Of a stretch of 64,000 bases of DNA, positions 35,919-45,011 are shown piece by piece. Source of the stretch: Bradyrhizobium ottawaense (GTDB lineage Bacteria; Pseudomonadota; Alphaproteobacteria; Rhizobiales; Xanthobacteraceae); NCBI RefSeq assembly GCF_002278135.3, contig NZ_CP029425.2, positions 1,650,001-1,714,000 on the forward strand. Reading direction: 5' to 3'. Position 1 is the stretch's first letter. Each line of letters opens with the position of its first letter. The position numbers and the translations under genes are program-made. Under the pieces are notes generated by a model. It saw only the letters and a list, made by a program, of their open reading frames with translations. It did no database searches and had not been told where the DNA came from.

Positions 35919-35992
35919 GAGCGCGTTTCATAAGCCTGCCGGACGCCCCCGTCAAAGCGCAGATGCGCCGATTCACATGCGTTTTTGCATAT

Positions 35993-36020
35993 TTGACAGC
36001 CCGTCTCGGGCTCCTAAGCT
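35993..36020 (+). promoter_or_regulatory. Promoter-like TTGACA-16-TAAGCT
   Basis: A perfect -35 hexamer (35993-35998), 16-bp spacer and weak -10 lie about 45 bp before the alpha/beta hydrolase start, in the divergent region with carA. Confidence 0.4.
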
Positions 36021-36064
36021 TGGCCGCACAATTTCCGGCAAATTCCTGGGCTTGCGAGGCAATA

Positions 36065-36775
36065 ATGGACCAGACCACCCCGATTCTGTTGGTTCCGGGG
36101 CTGGCCTCCTCGGCCCGGATCTATGCCCCTGTCATCCCGGCGCTGTGGCGCTTCGGCCCGGTCATGGTTGCCAACCATATCCGCGACGACAGCATGGCGG
36201 CGATCGCCGCCCGCGTGCTGAGCGAGGCCCCGCCGCGCTTCGCGCTCGCTGGCCATTCCATGGGCGGCTACATCGCATTCGAGATCATGCGCCAGGCGCC
36301 CGAGCGGGTGGCCAAGCTCGCGTTGATCAACACCCAGGCGCGGCCCGACACCCCGGAGGCGACCGTGCGCCGCCGCGGCCTGATGGAGCGCGCCCGGCGC
36401 GGCGAGCTCCGCGCAATCCGCGAGGAGAGTTTTCCGGAGCTCGTGCATCCGTCGCGGCGCGATGATGCCGATATTCTCAAGCTGGTGCATGCGCAGGACG
36501 AGGATGTCGGTGTCGAGGGCTATCTGCGGCAGCAGACCGCGATCATCGCACGGGTGGATTCGCGCCCGACGCTTGCAGCGATCAAATGCCCGACGCTGGT
36601 GTTGACGGGCGATGCTGACAACACCATCCCGAACGCTCTCTCCAGGGAGATGGCCGAGGGCATCGCCGGCGCTAGGCTCAAAGTCCTCGATCGCTGCGGG
36701 CACTTGCCGCAAGCCGAGCAGCCGCAAGCGACAGTGCGGGCCTTGACCGAATGGCTCGGAACCGAGGTTGTCTAG
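36065..36775 (+). CDS. Alpha/beta hydrolase
   Basis: A 236-residue alpha/beta-hydrolase. Nucleophile elbow GHSMGGYIAF near 73-82, catalytic Asp in LTGDADNTIP near 182, catalytic His in DRCGHLPQAEQP near 210. The first strand LLVPGLASSARIY carries the oxyanion-hole region. The start was chosen at ATG 36065; the frame is open 34 codons upstream but those residues look like translated promoter DNA. Ester or C-C bond substrate unknown. It lies 51 bp before the yqeY gene. Confidence 0.9.
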   Translation: MDQTTPILLVPGLASSARIYAPVIPALWRFGPVMVANHIRDDSMAAIAARVLSEAPPRFALAGHSMGGYIAFEIMRQAPERVAKLALINTQARPDTPEATVRRRGLMERARRGELRAIREESFPELVHPSRRDDADILKLVHAQDEDVGVEGYLRQQTAIIARVDSRPTLAAIKCPTLVLTGDADNTIPNALSREMAEGIAGARLKVLDRCGHLPQAEQPQATVRALTEWLGTEVV

Positions 36776-36826
36776 GGGCCGCGAACGGCCTAGATCAGGC
36801 GTCAGATATTCGAAGGGATCACGATC

Positions 36827-37282
36827 ATGTTGCGCGACGACATCAACAATGCGGTCAAGGAGGCCATGAAGGCCAAGGACGAGCGCAAGCTGTCCACGCT
36901 GCGCATGGTCAATTCGACCATCAAGAATGCCGACATCGATGCGCGCGGGCAGGGCAAGCCGCCGTTGTCGGACGCCGACCTGCTCGGCGTCTTTCAGAAG
37001 ATGATCAAGCAGCGGCAGGAGTCGGTCGAGCTCTACGAAAAAGGCGGCCGCGCCGAGCTTGCGGCCCAGGAGCGCGAGGAGATCGCAGTGATCTCGGCGT
37101 ATCTGCCGAAGCAGATGGCCGACGACGAGGTGAAGAAGGCGATCGCGGACGCGATCACTGAAACCGGCGCCGCCGGCATGAAGGACATGGGCAAGGTGAT
37201 CGCCGTGCTGCGCGTCAAGTATGCCGGACAGATGGATTTCGGCAAGGCCAGCGGTTTGGTGAAGGCGGCGCTGTCGGGCTAA
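36827..37282 (+). CDS. GatB/YqeY domain protein
   Basis: A 151-residue YqeY-family protein, two helical bundles related to the tail domain of the tRNA-amidotransferase subunit GatB and thought to bind tRNA. Markers: MKAKDERKLSTLRMVNSTIK near 14-33, EKGGRAELAAQEREEIAVIS near 71-90, YLPKQMADDEV, and KDMGKVIAVLRVKYAGQMDF near 118-137. In many alphaproteobacteria it lies between carA and dnaG; here carA is 0.9 kb upstream (divergent) and dnaG 15 kb downstream. ATG follows GAAGGGATCACGATC. Confidence 0.93.
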   Translation: MLRDDINNAVKEAMKAKDERKLSTLRMVNSTIKNADIDARGQGKPPLSDADLLGVFQKMIKQRQESVELYEKGGRAELAAQEREEIAVISAYLPKQMADDEVKKAIADAITETGAAGMKDMGKVIAVLRVKYAGQMDFGKASGLVKAALSG

Positions 37283-37284
37283 GT

Positions 37285-37386
37285 CGTCATTCCGGGGCAC
37301 GCGTAGCGTGAACCCGGAATCCATCGCGCTGCTGAGTCCGTTGCTTAATGGATTCCGGGCTCGCGCTACGCGCGCCCCGGAATGAC
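37285..37386. repeat. Intergenic inverted repeat, family B
   Basis: CGTCATTCCGGGGCACGCGT at the left is mirrored by CGCGCGCCCCGGAATGACA, with inner GGAATCCAT/ATGGATTCC. It fills the gap between yqeY and the epoxide hydrolase gene. Confidence 0.9.
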
Positions 37387-37406
37387 AAGAAGAAGGGAGG
37401 CAGCCA

Positions 37407-38543
37407 ATGACCGCCATCAAACCGTTCCGCATCGCCATCAGCGACGACATTCTCTCCGATCTCAAGTCGCGTCTCACCCGCACGCGCTGGCCGGAGGCGG
37501 AGCTGGTTGACGACTGGAGCCAAGGCGCGCCGCTGAAGTGGATTCAGGAGGTCTGCACCTATTGGGCCGATGGCTACGACTGGCGGGCGCGCGAGGCAAA
37601 GCTCAACCGCTTCGAACAGTTCACCACCGAGATCGACGGGCTCGACATTCATTTCTCGCATGTGCGCTCGAAAGAGCCAAACGCGCTGCCGCTGATCATC
37701 ACCCATGGCTGGCCGGGTTCGATCGTCGAATTCCAGAAGGTGATCGCGCCGCTGGTCGATCCGGTCGCGCATGGCGGCAATCCCGCGGACGCGTTTCACG
37801 TCGTCTGTCCCTCGCTGCCGGGCTTCGGCTTCTCCGCCAAGCCGAAGGCCACCGGCTGGGGCGTCGACCGCATCGCCGCGACCTGGGCGAAGCTGATGGA
37901 GCGGCTCGGCTATGCGCGCTACGGCGCGCAAGGCGGCGACTGGGGCTCGGCGGTGACGGCCTCGCTCGGTGCGCAGGATGCGGCGCACTGCGCCGGCATT
38001 CACATCACGCTGTCCTTCAACTCGCCGCCGCGCATGGAGGGCGAGCCGACCGCGGAGGAGAAGCGAGCGCTCGCCGGCCTCAAGCATTACGTCGATCTCG
38101 ACTCCGGCTACTCCAAGCAGCAATCGACGCGCCCGCAGACGCTCGGCTATGGCCTCACGGATTCGCCGAGCGGGCAGGCGGCCTGGATTCTGGAGAAATT
38201 CTGGGCCTGGACCGATTGCGACGGCCATCCCGAGAACATCTTCACCAGGGACGAGTTACTCGACAACGTCATGCTGTACTGGGTGACGGAGACGGCGACC
38301 TCCTCGGCGCGGCTCTACTGGGAGAGCTTTGGCAAACGCCGCACCACGCCTGTCGTCAAGGTGCCGACGGGCGTCGCCGCGTTCCCCAAGGAGATCATCA
38401 CGCCGGTGCGACGCTGGATGGAACCGAACTTCCATGACATCACGCATTGGAGCGAGATGGAGAAGGGCGGCCATTTCGCCGCGTTCGAGCAGCCGGAGCT
38501 GTTCGTGCGCGATGTCAGGAAGTTCTTTGCGACGGTGCGGTGA
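37407..38543 (+). CDS. Epoxide hydrolase family protein (EHN domain)
   Basis: A 378-residue alpha/beta-hydrolase with the N-terminal EHN domain of microsomal-type epoxide hydrolases (FRIAISDDILSDLKSRLTRT, RWPEAELVDDWSQGAPLKWI). Oxyanion motif THGWPGSIVEF near 99-109, nucleophile Asp in QGGDWGSAVTA near 180, and His in EKGGHFAAFEQPE near 356; Tyr residues in the lid are plausible acids. It opens an epoxide ring to a diol. A good ribosome site (AAGAAGGGAGG) precedes ATG. Substrate unknown. Confidence 0.91.
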   Translation: MTAIKPFRIAISDDILSDLKSRLTRTRWPEAELVDDWSQGAPLKWIQEVCTYWADGYDWRAREAKLNRFEQFTTEIDGLDIHFSHVRSKEPNALPLIITHGWPGSIVEFQKVIAPLVDPVAHGGNPADAFHVVCPSLPGFGFSAKPKATGWGVDRIAATWAKLMERLGYARYGAQGGDWGSAVTASLGAQDAAHCAGIHITLSFNSPPRMEGEPTAEEKRALAGLKHYVDLDSGYSKQQSTRPQTLGYGLTDSPSGQAAWILEKFWAWTDCDGHPENIFTRDELLDNVMLYWVTETATSSARLYWESFGKRRTTPVVKVPTGVAAFPKEIITPVRRWMEPNFHDITHWSEMEKGGHFAAFEQPELFVRDVRKFFATVR

Positions 38544-38557
38544 AGGGTCCCCTCAAA

Positions 38558-38675
38558 CGTCATGCCCGGGCTTGTCCCGGGCATCCACGGCCTTAGACTA
38601 GCAGTGAAGCAAGAAGAGCGTGGATGGCCGGGACTTGATCGCGAAGACGCGCTTTGCGCTTTTGCCGGCCATGAC
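38558..38675. repeat. Intergenic inverted repeat, family A, with internal insertion
   Basis: Starts CGTCATGCCCGGGCTTGTCC and ends TTGCCGGCCATGACC. The right arm is interrupted by GACTTGATCGCGAAGACGCG CTTTGCGC-type extra bases, which form their own small hairpin. Confidence 0.82.
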
Positions 38676-38702
38676 CGAGACTGACGGAAACGATCCAAGC
38701 CC

Positions 38703-40313
38703 ATGCTGACCGAAGCCGCAACCTACGACGAACTCACTCGCAACTTCCGCTGGGACATCCCGGCGCGCTTCAACATGGCGGAAGCATGCTGCGATCGGCA
38801 TGCCGACGGCACCGGCCGGCTCGCGCTGATCTATGTCGACGAGAACGGCGCCACCACGCGAACCTCCTTCGACGAGGTCGCGGACATGTCGCGCCGCTTC
38901 GCCAACGTGCTGAAGGCGGATGGGCTTTCGCGCGGCGACCGCGTCGCGGTGTTCCTGTCGCAATCGCTGGAGCTGCCGATCGCGCATATGGCGGCATTCC
39001 GCTCAGGCCTGGTCTCGATCCCTCTGTTCGCACTGTTCGGCGAGGACGCGCTGGAATTTCGCCTGTCGAATTCACACGCGAGGGCAATCATCACCGATGA
39101 GGCGGGCTGGGAGAAGCTCACGAAGATCCGCGAGCGGCTGCCCTATCTGCAGGACATCTATGTCACGAGCGGCGCCGTCCACGCCGGCGCAAAGCCATTC
39201 TGGCCGGCGATCGAAACCGCGTCCGAGGACTTTGCGACCGTCGACACCGCCGCCGACGATCCCGCGCTGATCATCTACACCTCGGGCACGACGGGAAATC
39301 CCAAGGGCGCGCTGCATGCGCACCGCGTCGTGCTAGGCCATCTCCCCAATGTCGAGATGTGTCACAACTTCCTGCCGCGTCCCGGCGATCTCATGTGGAC
39401 GCCGGCGGACTGGGCCTGGATCGGCGGCCTCGTCAACGGCCTGCTCGCATTCTGGTATCACGGCATCCCCCTGGTCGGGCATCGCGCGCGCAAATTCGAG
39501 CCGCAGGCGGCGATGCAGATGATGGCCGACCTTGGCGTCCGCAACGTCTTCCTGCCGCCGACCGCGCTCAAGCTGATGCGGCAGGCCGGGGTGAAGCATC
39601 CGGGCGTCAAGCTCCGCAGCATCTTCACCGGCGGAGAATCGCTCGGCGGCGAACTGCTCGGCTGGGTTCGCGAGACTTTTGGTATCGACGCCCATGAGGT
39701 GTTCGGCCAGACCGAGTGCAATCTCGTGATCGGCAGCAACTCCAATCTGTTTCCGATCCGCCCGGGTTCGATGGGCAAGGCGACGCCGGGCTTCGACGTC
39801 CGCATCGTCAACGACAAGGGCGAAGAATTGCCGCGCGGCCAGCGGGGCATCATCGGCGTGCGCCAGCCATGCCCCGTCACCATGCTCGAATACTGGCGCA
39901 ATCCGGAGGCGACGGCGAAGAAATATGCCGGCGAATTCCTGCTCACCGGCGATCTCGGCGTGCAGGACGAGGACGGCTATTTCTGGTACGTCAGCCGCGA
40001 GGACGACGTCATCACCACCGCCGGCTATCGCGTCGGCCCGTCCGAGATCGAGCACACGCTGATGAAGCATCCCTCGGTGGCAATGGCCGCGGTGGTCGGC
40101 ATCCCCGATCCGATCCGCACCGAATCGATCAAGGCCTGGATCGTGCTGCGTCCGGGCTTTACCGGCACCGACGCGCTGGCGCGCGAGATCCAGGAGTTCG
40201 TCAAGGTGCAGCTCGCCGCGCATGAATATCCGCGGTTCGTCGAATTCGCCGAGACGCTGCCGATGACGGCGACAGGCAAGGTGCTGCGGCGCGAGCTGCG
40301 GGCCAAGGGCTGA
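38703..40313 (+). CDS. Acyl-CoA synthetase (AMP-forming)
   Basis: A 536-residue ANL-superfamily ligase that activates a carboxylic acid via acyl-AMP. P-loop LIIYTSGTTGNPKGALHAHR near 188-207, VFGQTECNLV near 333-342 (A5), YFWYVSREDDVITTAGYRVG near 428-447 (A7-A8) and the catalytic Lys in TATGKVLRRELR at the end. Overall it resembles medium-chain acyl-CoA (ACSM/benzoate-type) synthetases. No pathway partner is adjacent except a MarR regulator 42 bp downstream, which may be co-transcribed. Confidence 0.93.
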   Translation: MLTEAATYDELTRNFRWDIPARFNMAEACCDRHADGTGRLALIYVDENGATTRTSFDEVADMSRRFANVLKADGLSRGDRVAVFLSQSLELPIAHMAAFRSGLVSIPLFALFGEDALEFRLSNSHARAIITDEAGWEKLTKIRERLPYLQDIYVTSGAVHAGAKPFWPAIETASEDFATVDTAADDPALIIYTSGTTGNPKGALHAHRVVLGHLPNVEMCHNFLPRPGDLMWTPADWAWIGGLVNGLLAFWYHGIPLVGHRARKFEPQAAMQMMADLGVRNVFLPPTALKLMRQAGVKHPGVKLRSIFTGGESLGGELLGWVRETFGIDAHEVFGQTECNLVIGSNSNLFPIRPGSMGKATPGFDVRIVNDKGEELPRGQRGIIGVRQPCPVTMLEYWRNPEATAKKYAGEFLLTGDLGVQDEDGYFWYVSREDDVITTAGYRVGPSEIEHTLMKHPSVAMAAVVGIPDPIRTESIKAWIVLRPGFTGTDALAREIQEFVKVQLAAHEYPRFVEFAETLPMTATGKVLRRELRAKG

Positions 40314-40354
40314 CGCTTACAAGGGCTGACTTCTTACAAGGGCTGACTTCCGAC
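40305..40354 (+). repeat. Three tandem copies of a 16-17 bp unit at the synthetase-MarR junction
   Basis: AAGGGCTGACGCTTAC, AAGGGCTGACTTCTTAC and AAGGGCTGACTTCCGAC lie head to tail. The first contains the synthetase stop codon, and each carries AAGGG; the last AAGGG is 14 bp from the MarR start codon. Confidence 0.88.
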
Positions 40355-40355
40355 A

Positions 40356-40823
40356 ATGGCCAGGACGTCTCAAGCCGCGGGACTTCACCGCGCTTCGCTC
40401 GACAAGCTGCACGATCTCGATGCGGCGCTGGAGCTCATGTATTACGGCTGGCGCGGCATGACGCTGGAAGCCGACGAATATCTTGCGAAGCAGGGCCTGT
40501 CGCGTCCGCATCATCGTATCCTCTATGTGGTGGCACGCCGGCCCGATATCGCGATCGGCTCGCTGCTCGAGGTCCTCGGCATTTCCAAGCAGGCCTTGAG
40601 CCGGCCGCTCAGTCTGCTGCTCGAGCGCAAGCTGGTGACGTCGAAGCGCTCGCCCGAGCAGCATCGCTCCAAGCTGCTGCGTCTGACGGCCGCCGGGCAG
40701 CGCATCGAGCAACGGGCCTCGGACCACGAGCGCAAGGTCTTGCGCGAGGCGTTCGATCGCGTCGGCGCATCCGGGGCGGCGGCATGGATGGCGGTCATGG
40801 GGACGATCGCCGACAACAATTGA
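40356..40823 (+). CDS. MarR family transcriptional regulator
   Basis: A 155-residue winged-helix dimeric regulator. HTH: IGSLLEVLGISKQALSRPLS near 68-87, followed by LLERKLVTSKRSPEQHRSKL (recognition helix and wing), and dimer helices at both ends. MarR proteins are usually released from DNA by a small aromatic or acidic ligand. It sits between the acyl-CoA synthetase and an NTF2-like gene; a dyad with TTGAC arms lies 12 bp after its stop and may be its operator. Confidence 0.9.
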   Translation: MARTSQAAGLHRASLDKLHDLDAALELMYYGWRGMTLEADEYLAKQGLSRPHHRILYVVARRPDIAIGSLLEVLGISKQALSRPLSLLLERKLVTSKRSPEQHRSKLLRLTAAGQRIEQRASDHERKVLREAFDRVGASGAAAWMAVMGTIADNN

Positions 40824-40834
40824 CCGTTCTTAAA

Positions 40835-40849
40835 GTCAATATAGTTGAC
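40835..40849. promoter_or_regulatory. Operator-like dyad GTCAA-TATAG-TTGAC
   Basis: Five-bp arms around TATAG, overlapping a TTGACA hexamer (40845-40850) that may be the -35 of the NTF2-like gene. Size and sequence resemble MarR-family sites. Confidence 0.5.
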
Positions 40850-40903
40850 ATGAGAAGCGGGCTTTGTCACTGTCCTGGCAACGAGCCGGGGAGGGCTCGT
40901 GTC

Positions 40904-41290
40904 ATGAGCGGACAGAATCCATTGAGCGCGCAGAAAATGAATCGCGTGGCCGCCGAACGCTTCGTCGCGGCCTGGTGCGCGAGCTGGTGCAAGGTCGATA
41001 TCGACGCGGTGGTGGCGCATCTTGCCGAGAATGCGCAGATGCGCAGCCCTCTGGCGCTGACGCTGACCGGTTCTCCTGTCGTCGCCGGCATCGAGAATAT
41101 CCGCGCCTATTGGCGCAAAGCCTATGGCCACATCGAAAGCGCGGACCTGAGGATCCTGAGCTGGAGCTGGGACGACACCATCGCGCGCCTGACGGTGTGG
41201 TGGCAGCTGGGAGACACGCGCGCCAGCGAGTTCATGGATTTCGACGCTACGGGGCGCGTCGTGCGCAGCGAAGCCTTTTACGGAAAATGA
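40904..41290 (+). CDS. NTF2-like / SnoaL-like protein
   Basis: A 128-residue NTF2-fold protein. Visible: AAERFVAAWCASWCKVDIDA near 14-33, VVAHLAENAQMRSPLAL near 34-50, the IRAYWRKAYGHIE segment near 66-78 and the C-terminal sheet ILSWSWDDTIARLTVWWQLG then EFMDFDATGRVVRSEAFYG. Function is unknown. ATG follows GGGGAGGGCTCGTGTC. Its stop overlaps the start of the next gene (ATGA), so the two are coupled. Confidence 0.82.
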   Translation: MSGQNPLSAQKMNRVAAERFVAAWCASWCKVDIDAVVAHLAENAQMRSPLALTLTGSPVVAGIENIRAYWRKAYGHIESADLRILSWSWDDTIARLTVWWQLGDTRASEFMDFDATGRVVRSEAFYGK

Positions 41291-41736
41291 CCATGCGCCT
41301 TTCGGATATCGTCCTGCTCCTCAACACGCTGTGGTTCGGCGGCGCCTTCATCCAGTTCAGCATTGCGCAGGCCAACACCCTGAAGATCTTGCTGCCGCGG
41401 GAAGAGCGCAGCAATCCGATCGCGCCAACCCTGGCGGCCAGCGTCGCGTTCCTGGGCGGGATGAACCTGCCGATAGGGGTGTTGTCGTTCTACCTTCTGG
41501 CTGCGCGTCCGCTCTTCTTTCAGCCGGTCGAGGCGCAGCTCACGCTGTTCCTGTTCTTTTCGGCCTGCCATTTCAGCCAGTTCGCCTATAACCTCCCGGT
41601 GCTGATGCGTGGCGGACGCGTCGGGGTCGCCTACTGGCCGGTGTTGAAGGGGCCGATGCTCCGGATCTTCGTCATCGACGCGGGCCTGTTCGCGGCCAAT
41701 CTCGCAGTGGCGCTCCAGCTCGCGATAGCGTCCTGA
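41287..41736 (+). CDS. Small four-helix membrane protein, unknown
   Basis: A 149-residue membrane protein with four hydrophobic segments near 7-25 (IVLLLNTLWFGGAFIQFS), 48-70 (TLAASVAFLGGMNLPIGVLS), 82-100 (LTLFLFFSACHFSQFAY) and 122-145 (LRIFVIDAGLFAANLAVALQ). The ATGA overlap with the NTF2-like gene places both in one transcript, likely under MarR control. I do not recognise a named family. It ends 1 bp before the convergent kinase stop. Confidence 0.75.
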   Translation: MTMRLSDIVLLLNTLWFGGAFIQFSIAQANTLKILLPREERSNPIAPTLAASVAFLGGMNLPIGVLSFYLLAARPLFFQPVEAQLTLFLFFSACHFSQFAYNLPVLMRGGRVGVAYWPVLKGPMLRIFVIDAGLFAANLAVALQLAIAS

Positions 41737-41737
41737 T

Positions 41738-43969
41738 CTACCGCGACGGCTCCGAGAGCGCGGCCCGCAGCATCGCCGCAAGATCCTTTCGCCGGAACGG
41801 CTTGGTCAGAATGCGGGCGTCGCCGACCCCGTCCGGTGTCTTGACGGGCGTCTGGCTGTAGCCGGAGGTGAAGAGCACCTTGAGATCAGGCCGCAGCCCG
41901 GTTGCTTGCCTCGCAAGCTCCGGCCCGAACATGCCGCCGGGCATGACGACGTCGGTGAACAGCAACTGGATGTCCCCGGGCTGGCGCAGCACCTCCAGCG
42001 CCGCCGGTCCGTTCGACGTGGCGATGACCCGGTAGCCCAGCGTCCTGAGCTCGTTCTCGACATAGGCCCGCACCATGTCGTCGTCTTCGACGAGGAGAAT
42101 GGTCTCGTGTCCCGCTTGTGTGACGGTCGCTTCCGCCGGGCGCAGGTCCTGGCCTGGCGGCGTTGCGATACGGGGAAAGAACAGCCTGACGACACTGCCT
42201 CGTCCCGGCTCGGACTGCATCTGCACAAGTCCGCCGGACTGTTGTGCAAATCCGTAGACCATGCTCAGGCCCAGGCCGGTCCCCTTGCCGACCTCCTTGG
42301 TCGTGAAGAACGGCTCGAACGCGCGGCTGACCACCTCGGCGCTCATGCCGCTGCCGGTATCGGTGACGGCCACCATCACATAGTCGCCGGGCCGCGGCTC
42401 GCCGTTGACGTCGAGGTCGGATTCACCGAGCGAGCTGTTATGGACCTCGACCGTCAGCTTGCCGCCCTCCGGCATCGCGTCGCGCGCGTTGAGTACGAGG
42501 TTGAGCAGGGCCGTCGTCAGCTGGCCGGGATCGACGCTGGTCGGCCATAAATCCCGGTCGAACGCGAAGCGGCACTCGATGTGCTCGCCCAGCGTCCGGC
42601 GCAGAAGCTGCTCCATGCCGAGCACTTTCTCGGCGATGTCGATCTCTCTCGGCCGCAGCGGCTGCTTGCGCGCGAAGGCGAGCAGGCTCCGCGTCAGGTC
42701 AGAACCGCGCTCGGCGGCGGTCGCGATGTCGCCGGCAATGCGGTGCAATTCCTTGTTTCCCGCCAGCCGGTCGGCGAGATGCTCCGAGTTGCCGAGAATG
42801 ACGGTCAAGAGATTGTTGAAATCATGCGCCACGCCGCCGGTGAGCTGGCCCATGGCTTCCATCTTCTGGGATTGGCTGAGCTTCTGGTTGAGATCCGCGA
42901 TCGCGGCGCGCTGCTGTTCTAGCGATTCGGCGGTGCCGTTGAGCAGGCTCATCAATCCGCCGAGCTCGCCGCCCGGATGGGGCTCCGGAATGCGGGCGCT
43001 GAGATCGCCGCGCGCGAGCCTCTTCGCCATGGTGGCGAGCCGCCCGATCTGGCGGCCGATGCTCACGGTCGTGAGGATCCATAAGCCGGCGAGGAGCAGC
43101 AGCAAGGCCACCGCGAGAATCGCCATGTCCTCGTAAAGCCGGCGGTTCGCCGCCGCGACCAGTCCGTCCTTGGAGCGTCCGACCATGATGGTGAGGCCGG
43201 CCTTGCGCATCGAGGGCGAGCGGGCAACGCCCCAGATCTGCGTGCGGCCCCCGCGGTCGGTGACTTCCCGAAATGGCTCGCCATCGGGCGCTGCGGCAAA
43301 GCGGAACAGATCGGAGCCCGCAATGGTCCCGCCGACAGGCTCGCTCCAGCCGCCGCCCTTGGGGGCGACCAGGACCGTACCTTTGGCGTCGACGAACAGG
43401 ATATCCTTCTCGGCGAGCAGCCGCTTGTCGTGAAATTCCGCGAATTTGTTCAAGTTGAAGGACGCGAGCAGCACGAACTTCAGCGCGCCCGTCTCCGATC
43501 GCACGGGATAGGCGATCTGCAGCACCGATAGCCCGGTAAGACGGCCGAACACCGGCTCTGCGGCAACGACGCCTTGAAGACCCTTGACCTCTTTGAAATA
43601 GCCACGGTCGTTCAGGTCGAGGGTGCGGTTGGTCCGAAGCGAGTCGCAGAACAGGCTGCCGTCGGGATCGATGGTCAGGATGCCCGTGAACTGCGGGTAT
43701 TCTTCGCGCACTTCCGACAGAAACGCCGAGCACGCCGCCTTGTCGCGCGTGTCGAGGTCGCGGGCCCGGGCCAGACCGTAGTGGAGCTGGGCGGTGCCCT
43801 GGATCTTCTCGTTCAGATCGCTGGCGATGTCGTCGGCGGATGCGGCCAGATTGGCCAGCGCCGCGTCGATCTCGCTGGCCCGGTTCTGCACGAAGCGCAG
43901 CCCGACCAGGATCGCCGGCACGAGCATGGCGGCGATGACGAGGATCAGTAACCGGGTACGCAGGCTCAT
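41738..43969 (-). CDS. Hybrid sensor histidine kinase with periplasmic Cache sensor
   Basis: A 743-residue inner-membrane kinase. TM1 about 7-26, a periplasmic double-Cache domain about 30-275 (FTGILTIDPDGSLFCDSL, LNDRGYFKEVKGLQ), TM2 about 282-302, HAMP about 303-355, coiled linker, HisKA with the phospho-His in GGVAHDFNNLLTVILGN near 378-394, HATPase with the N box LLNLVLNARDAMPEGG, DTGSGMS and GKGTGLGLSMVYGF, and a C-terminal receiver with phospho-Asp in LLFTDVVMPGG near 678 and Lys in ILTKPF. All catalytic boxes are intact. Ligands of such Cache domains are usually amino or organic acids. No partner is adjacent. Confidence 0.94.
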   Translation of the reverse strand: MSLRTRLLILVIAAMLVPAILVGLRFVQNRASEIDAALANLAASADDIASDLNEKIQGTAQLHYGLARARDLDTRDKAACSAFLSEVREEYPQFTGILTIDPDGSLFCDSLRTNRTLDLNDRGYFKEVKGLQGVVAAEPVFGRLTGLSVLQIAYPVRSETGALKFVLLASFNLNKFAEFHDKRLLAEKDILFVDAKGTVLVAPKGGGWSEPVGGTIAGSDLFRFAAAPDGEPFREVTDRGGRTQIWGVARSPSMRKAGLTIMVGRSKDGLVAAANRRLYEDMAILAVALLLLLAGLWILTTVSIGRQIGRLATMAKRLARGDLSARIPEPHPGGELGGLMSLLNGTAESLEQQRAAIADLNQKLSQSQKMEAMGQLTGGVAHDFNNLLTVILGNSEHLADRLAGNKELHRIAGDIATAAERGSDLTRSLLAFARKQPLRPREIDIAEKVLGMEQLLRRTLGEHIECRFAFDRDLWPTSVDPGQLTTALLNLVLNARDAMPEGGKLTVEVHNSSLGESDLDVNGEPRPGDYVMVAVTDTGSGMSAEVVSRAFEPFFTTKEVGKGTGLGLSMVYGFAQQSGGLVQMQSEPGRGSVVRLFFPRIATPPGQDLRPAEATVTQAGHETILLVEDDDMVRAYVENELRTLGYRVIATSNGPAALEVLRQPGDIQLLFTDVVMPGGMFGPELARQATGLRPDLKVLFTSGYSQTPVKTPDGVGDARILTKPFRRKDLAAMLRAALSEPSR

Positions 43970-44209
43970 CGGTGGGGCGGTCCGCTCTCAGGCGTATCTG
44001 CTCGGAGGTATAATTTGCGGCACGATCGTCTGCTCAGTCCATAGCCATTGGGCGAAAATCGCACTGATGGTCAAGGATTTCACACCGCGAGCATAGTTAC
44101 CTCGCCGCTATTCTTCGCGCCGGCTCGCATCAAGTTGCGCCTGCGCGCGGCGGCGCTAGTATCGCAGCCTGCGCGCGACGAAGATCGCGTCGATGTGTGG
44201 AGGGAGCTG

Positions 44210-44983
44210 ATGTCCATCTCCGGCAAGGTCGATCCGGTGGTACGTCGCGTCGCGGCGACCGACATCGCCGAGGCGCTGGTCGAGGGTCTGCGCGATTTCC
44301 AGGCGCTGCCGTTCTACGGTCTCTGCTTCGGCGCGCTCTACGCCGCCGGCGGCATCGCCATCATGCTGTGCCTCACCGCCTTCGGCATGGTCTATCTCGT
44401 CTATCCCCTGGCGGCCGGCTTCGCGTTGATCGGGCCGTTCGTGGCGATCGGACTCTATGAGGTCAGCCGCCGCCGTGAGCGCGGCGAGCCGGTCTCCTTC
44501 GGCGCGATCTGGTCGGCCGTGCGCGCGCGCAGCGAGATCGGCTGGATGGCGTTCGTCACGCTGTTCGTGTTCGTGATATGGATGTACCAGGTGCGGCTTT
44601 TGATCGCGCTCCTGCTCGGCCTGCACGCTTCGTTCTCGAGCCTTCAGGAATTCATGACCGTGGTGCTGACCACGAATGAAGGCCTGCTGTTCCTCGGCAT
44701 CGGCAATGCGGTCGGTGCGGTGCTGTCGCTGATCCTGTTCTCGTTGACCGTGGTGTCGTTTCCGCTGCTGCTCGACCGCGAGGTCGATTTCGTCACGGCG
44801 ATGGTGACGAGCGTGCGCGCAGTGGTGACGAGCCCGCTGCCGATGATCACATGGGCCGCCGTGATCGTGATGCTGCTGATCGTCTCGGCGCTGCCTTACT
44901 TTCTCGGGCTGATCGTGACACTGCCCGTGCTCGGGCATGCGACCTGGCATCTTTATCGGCGGCTGGTGGTGCCGGCGGCGTAA
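44210..44983 (+). CDS. DUF2189 integral membrane protein
   Basis: A 257-residue protein with about six hydrophobic segments. The family signature is visible: DIAEALVEGLRDFQALPFYG near 20-39, YPLAAGFALIGPFVAIGLYE near 63-82 with SRRRERGEPVSFG after it, and later LLDREVDFVTAMVTSVRAV near 188-206. DUF2189 proteins occur widely in proteobacteria and have no established role. ATG follows GGAGGGAGCTG. It is divergent from the kinase and convergent with the next small gene. Confidence 0.87.
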   Translation: MSISGKVDPVVRRVAATDIAEALVEGLRDFQALPFYGLCFGALYAAGGIAIMLCLTAFGMVYLVYPLAAGFALIGPFVAIGLYEVSRRRERGEPVSFGAIWSAVRARSEIGWMAFVTLFVFVIWMYQVRLLIALLLGLHASFSSLQEFMTVVLTTNEGLLFLGIGNAVGAVLSLILFSLTVVSFPLLLDREVDFVTAMVTSVRAVVTSPLPMITWAAVIVMLLIVSALPYFLGLIVTLPVLGHATWHLYRRLVVPAA

Positions 44984-45011
44984 GAAGGGAGCCGGGCGCG
45001 ACGGCGGCGAG

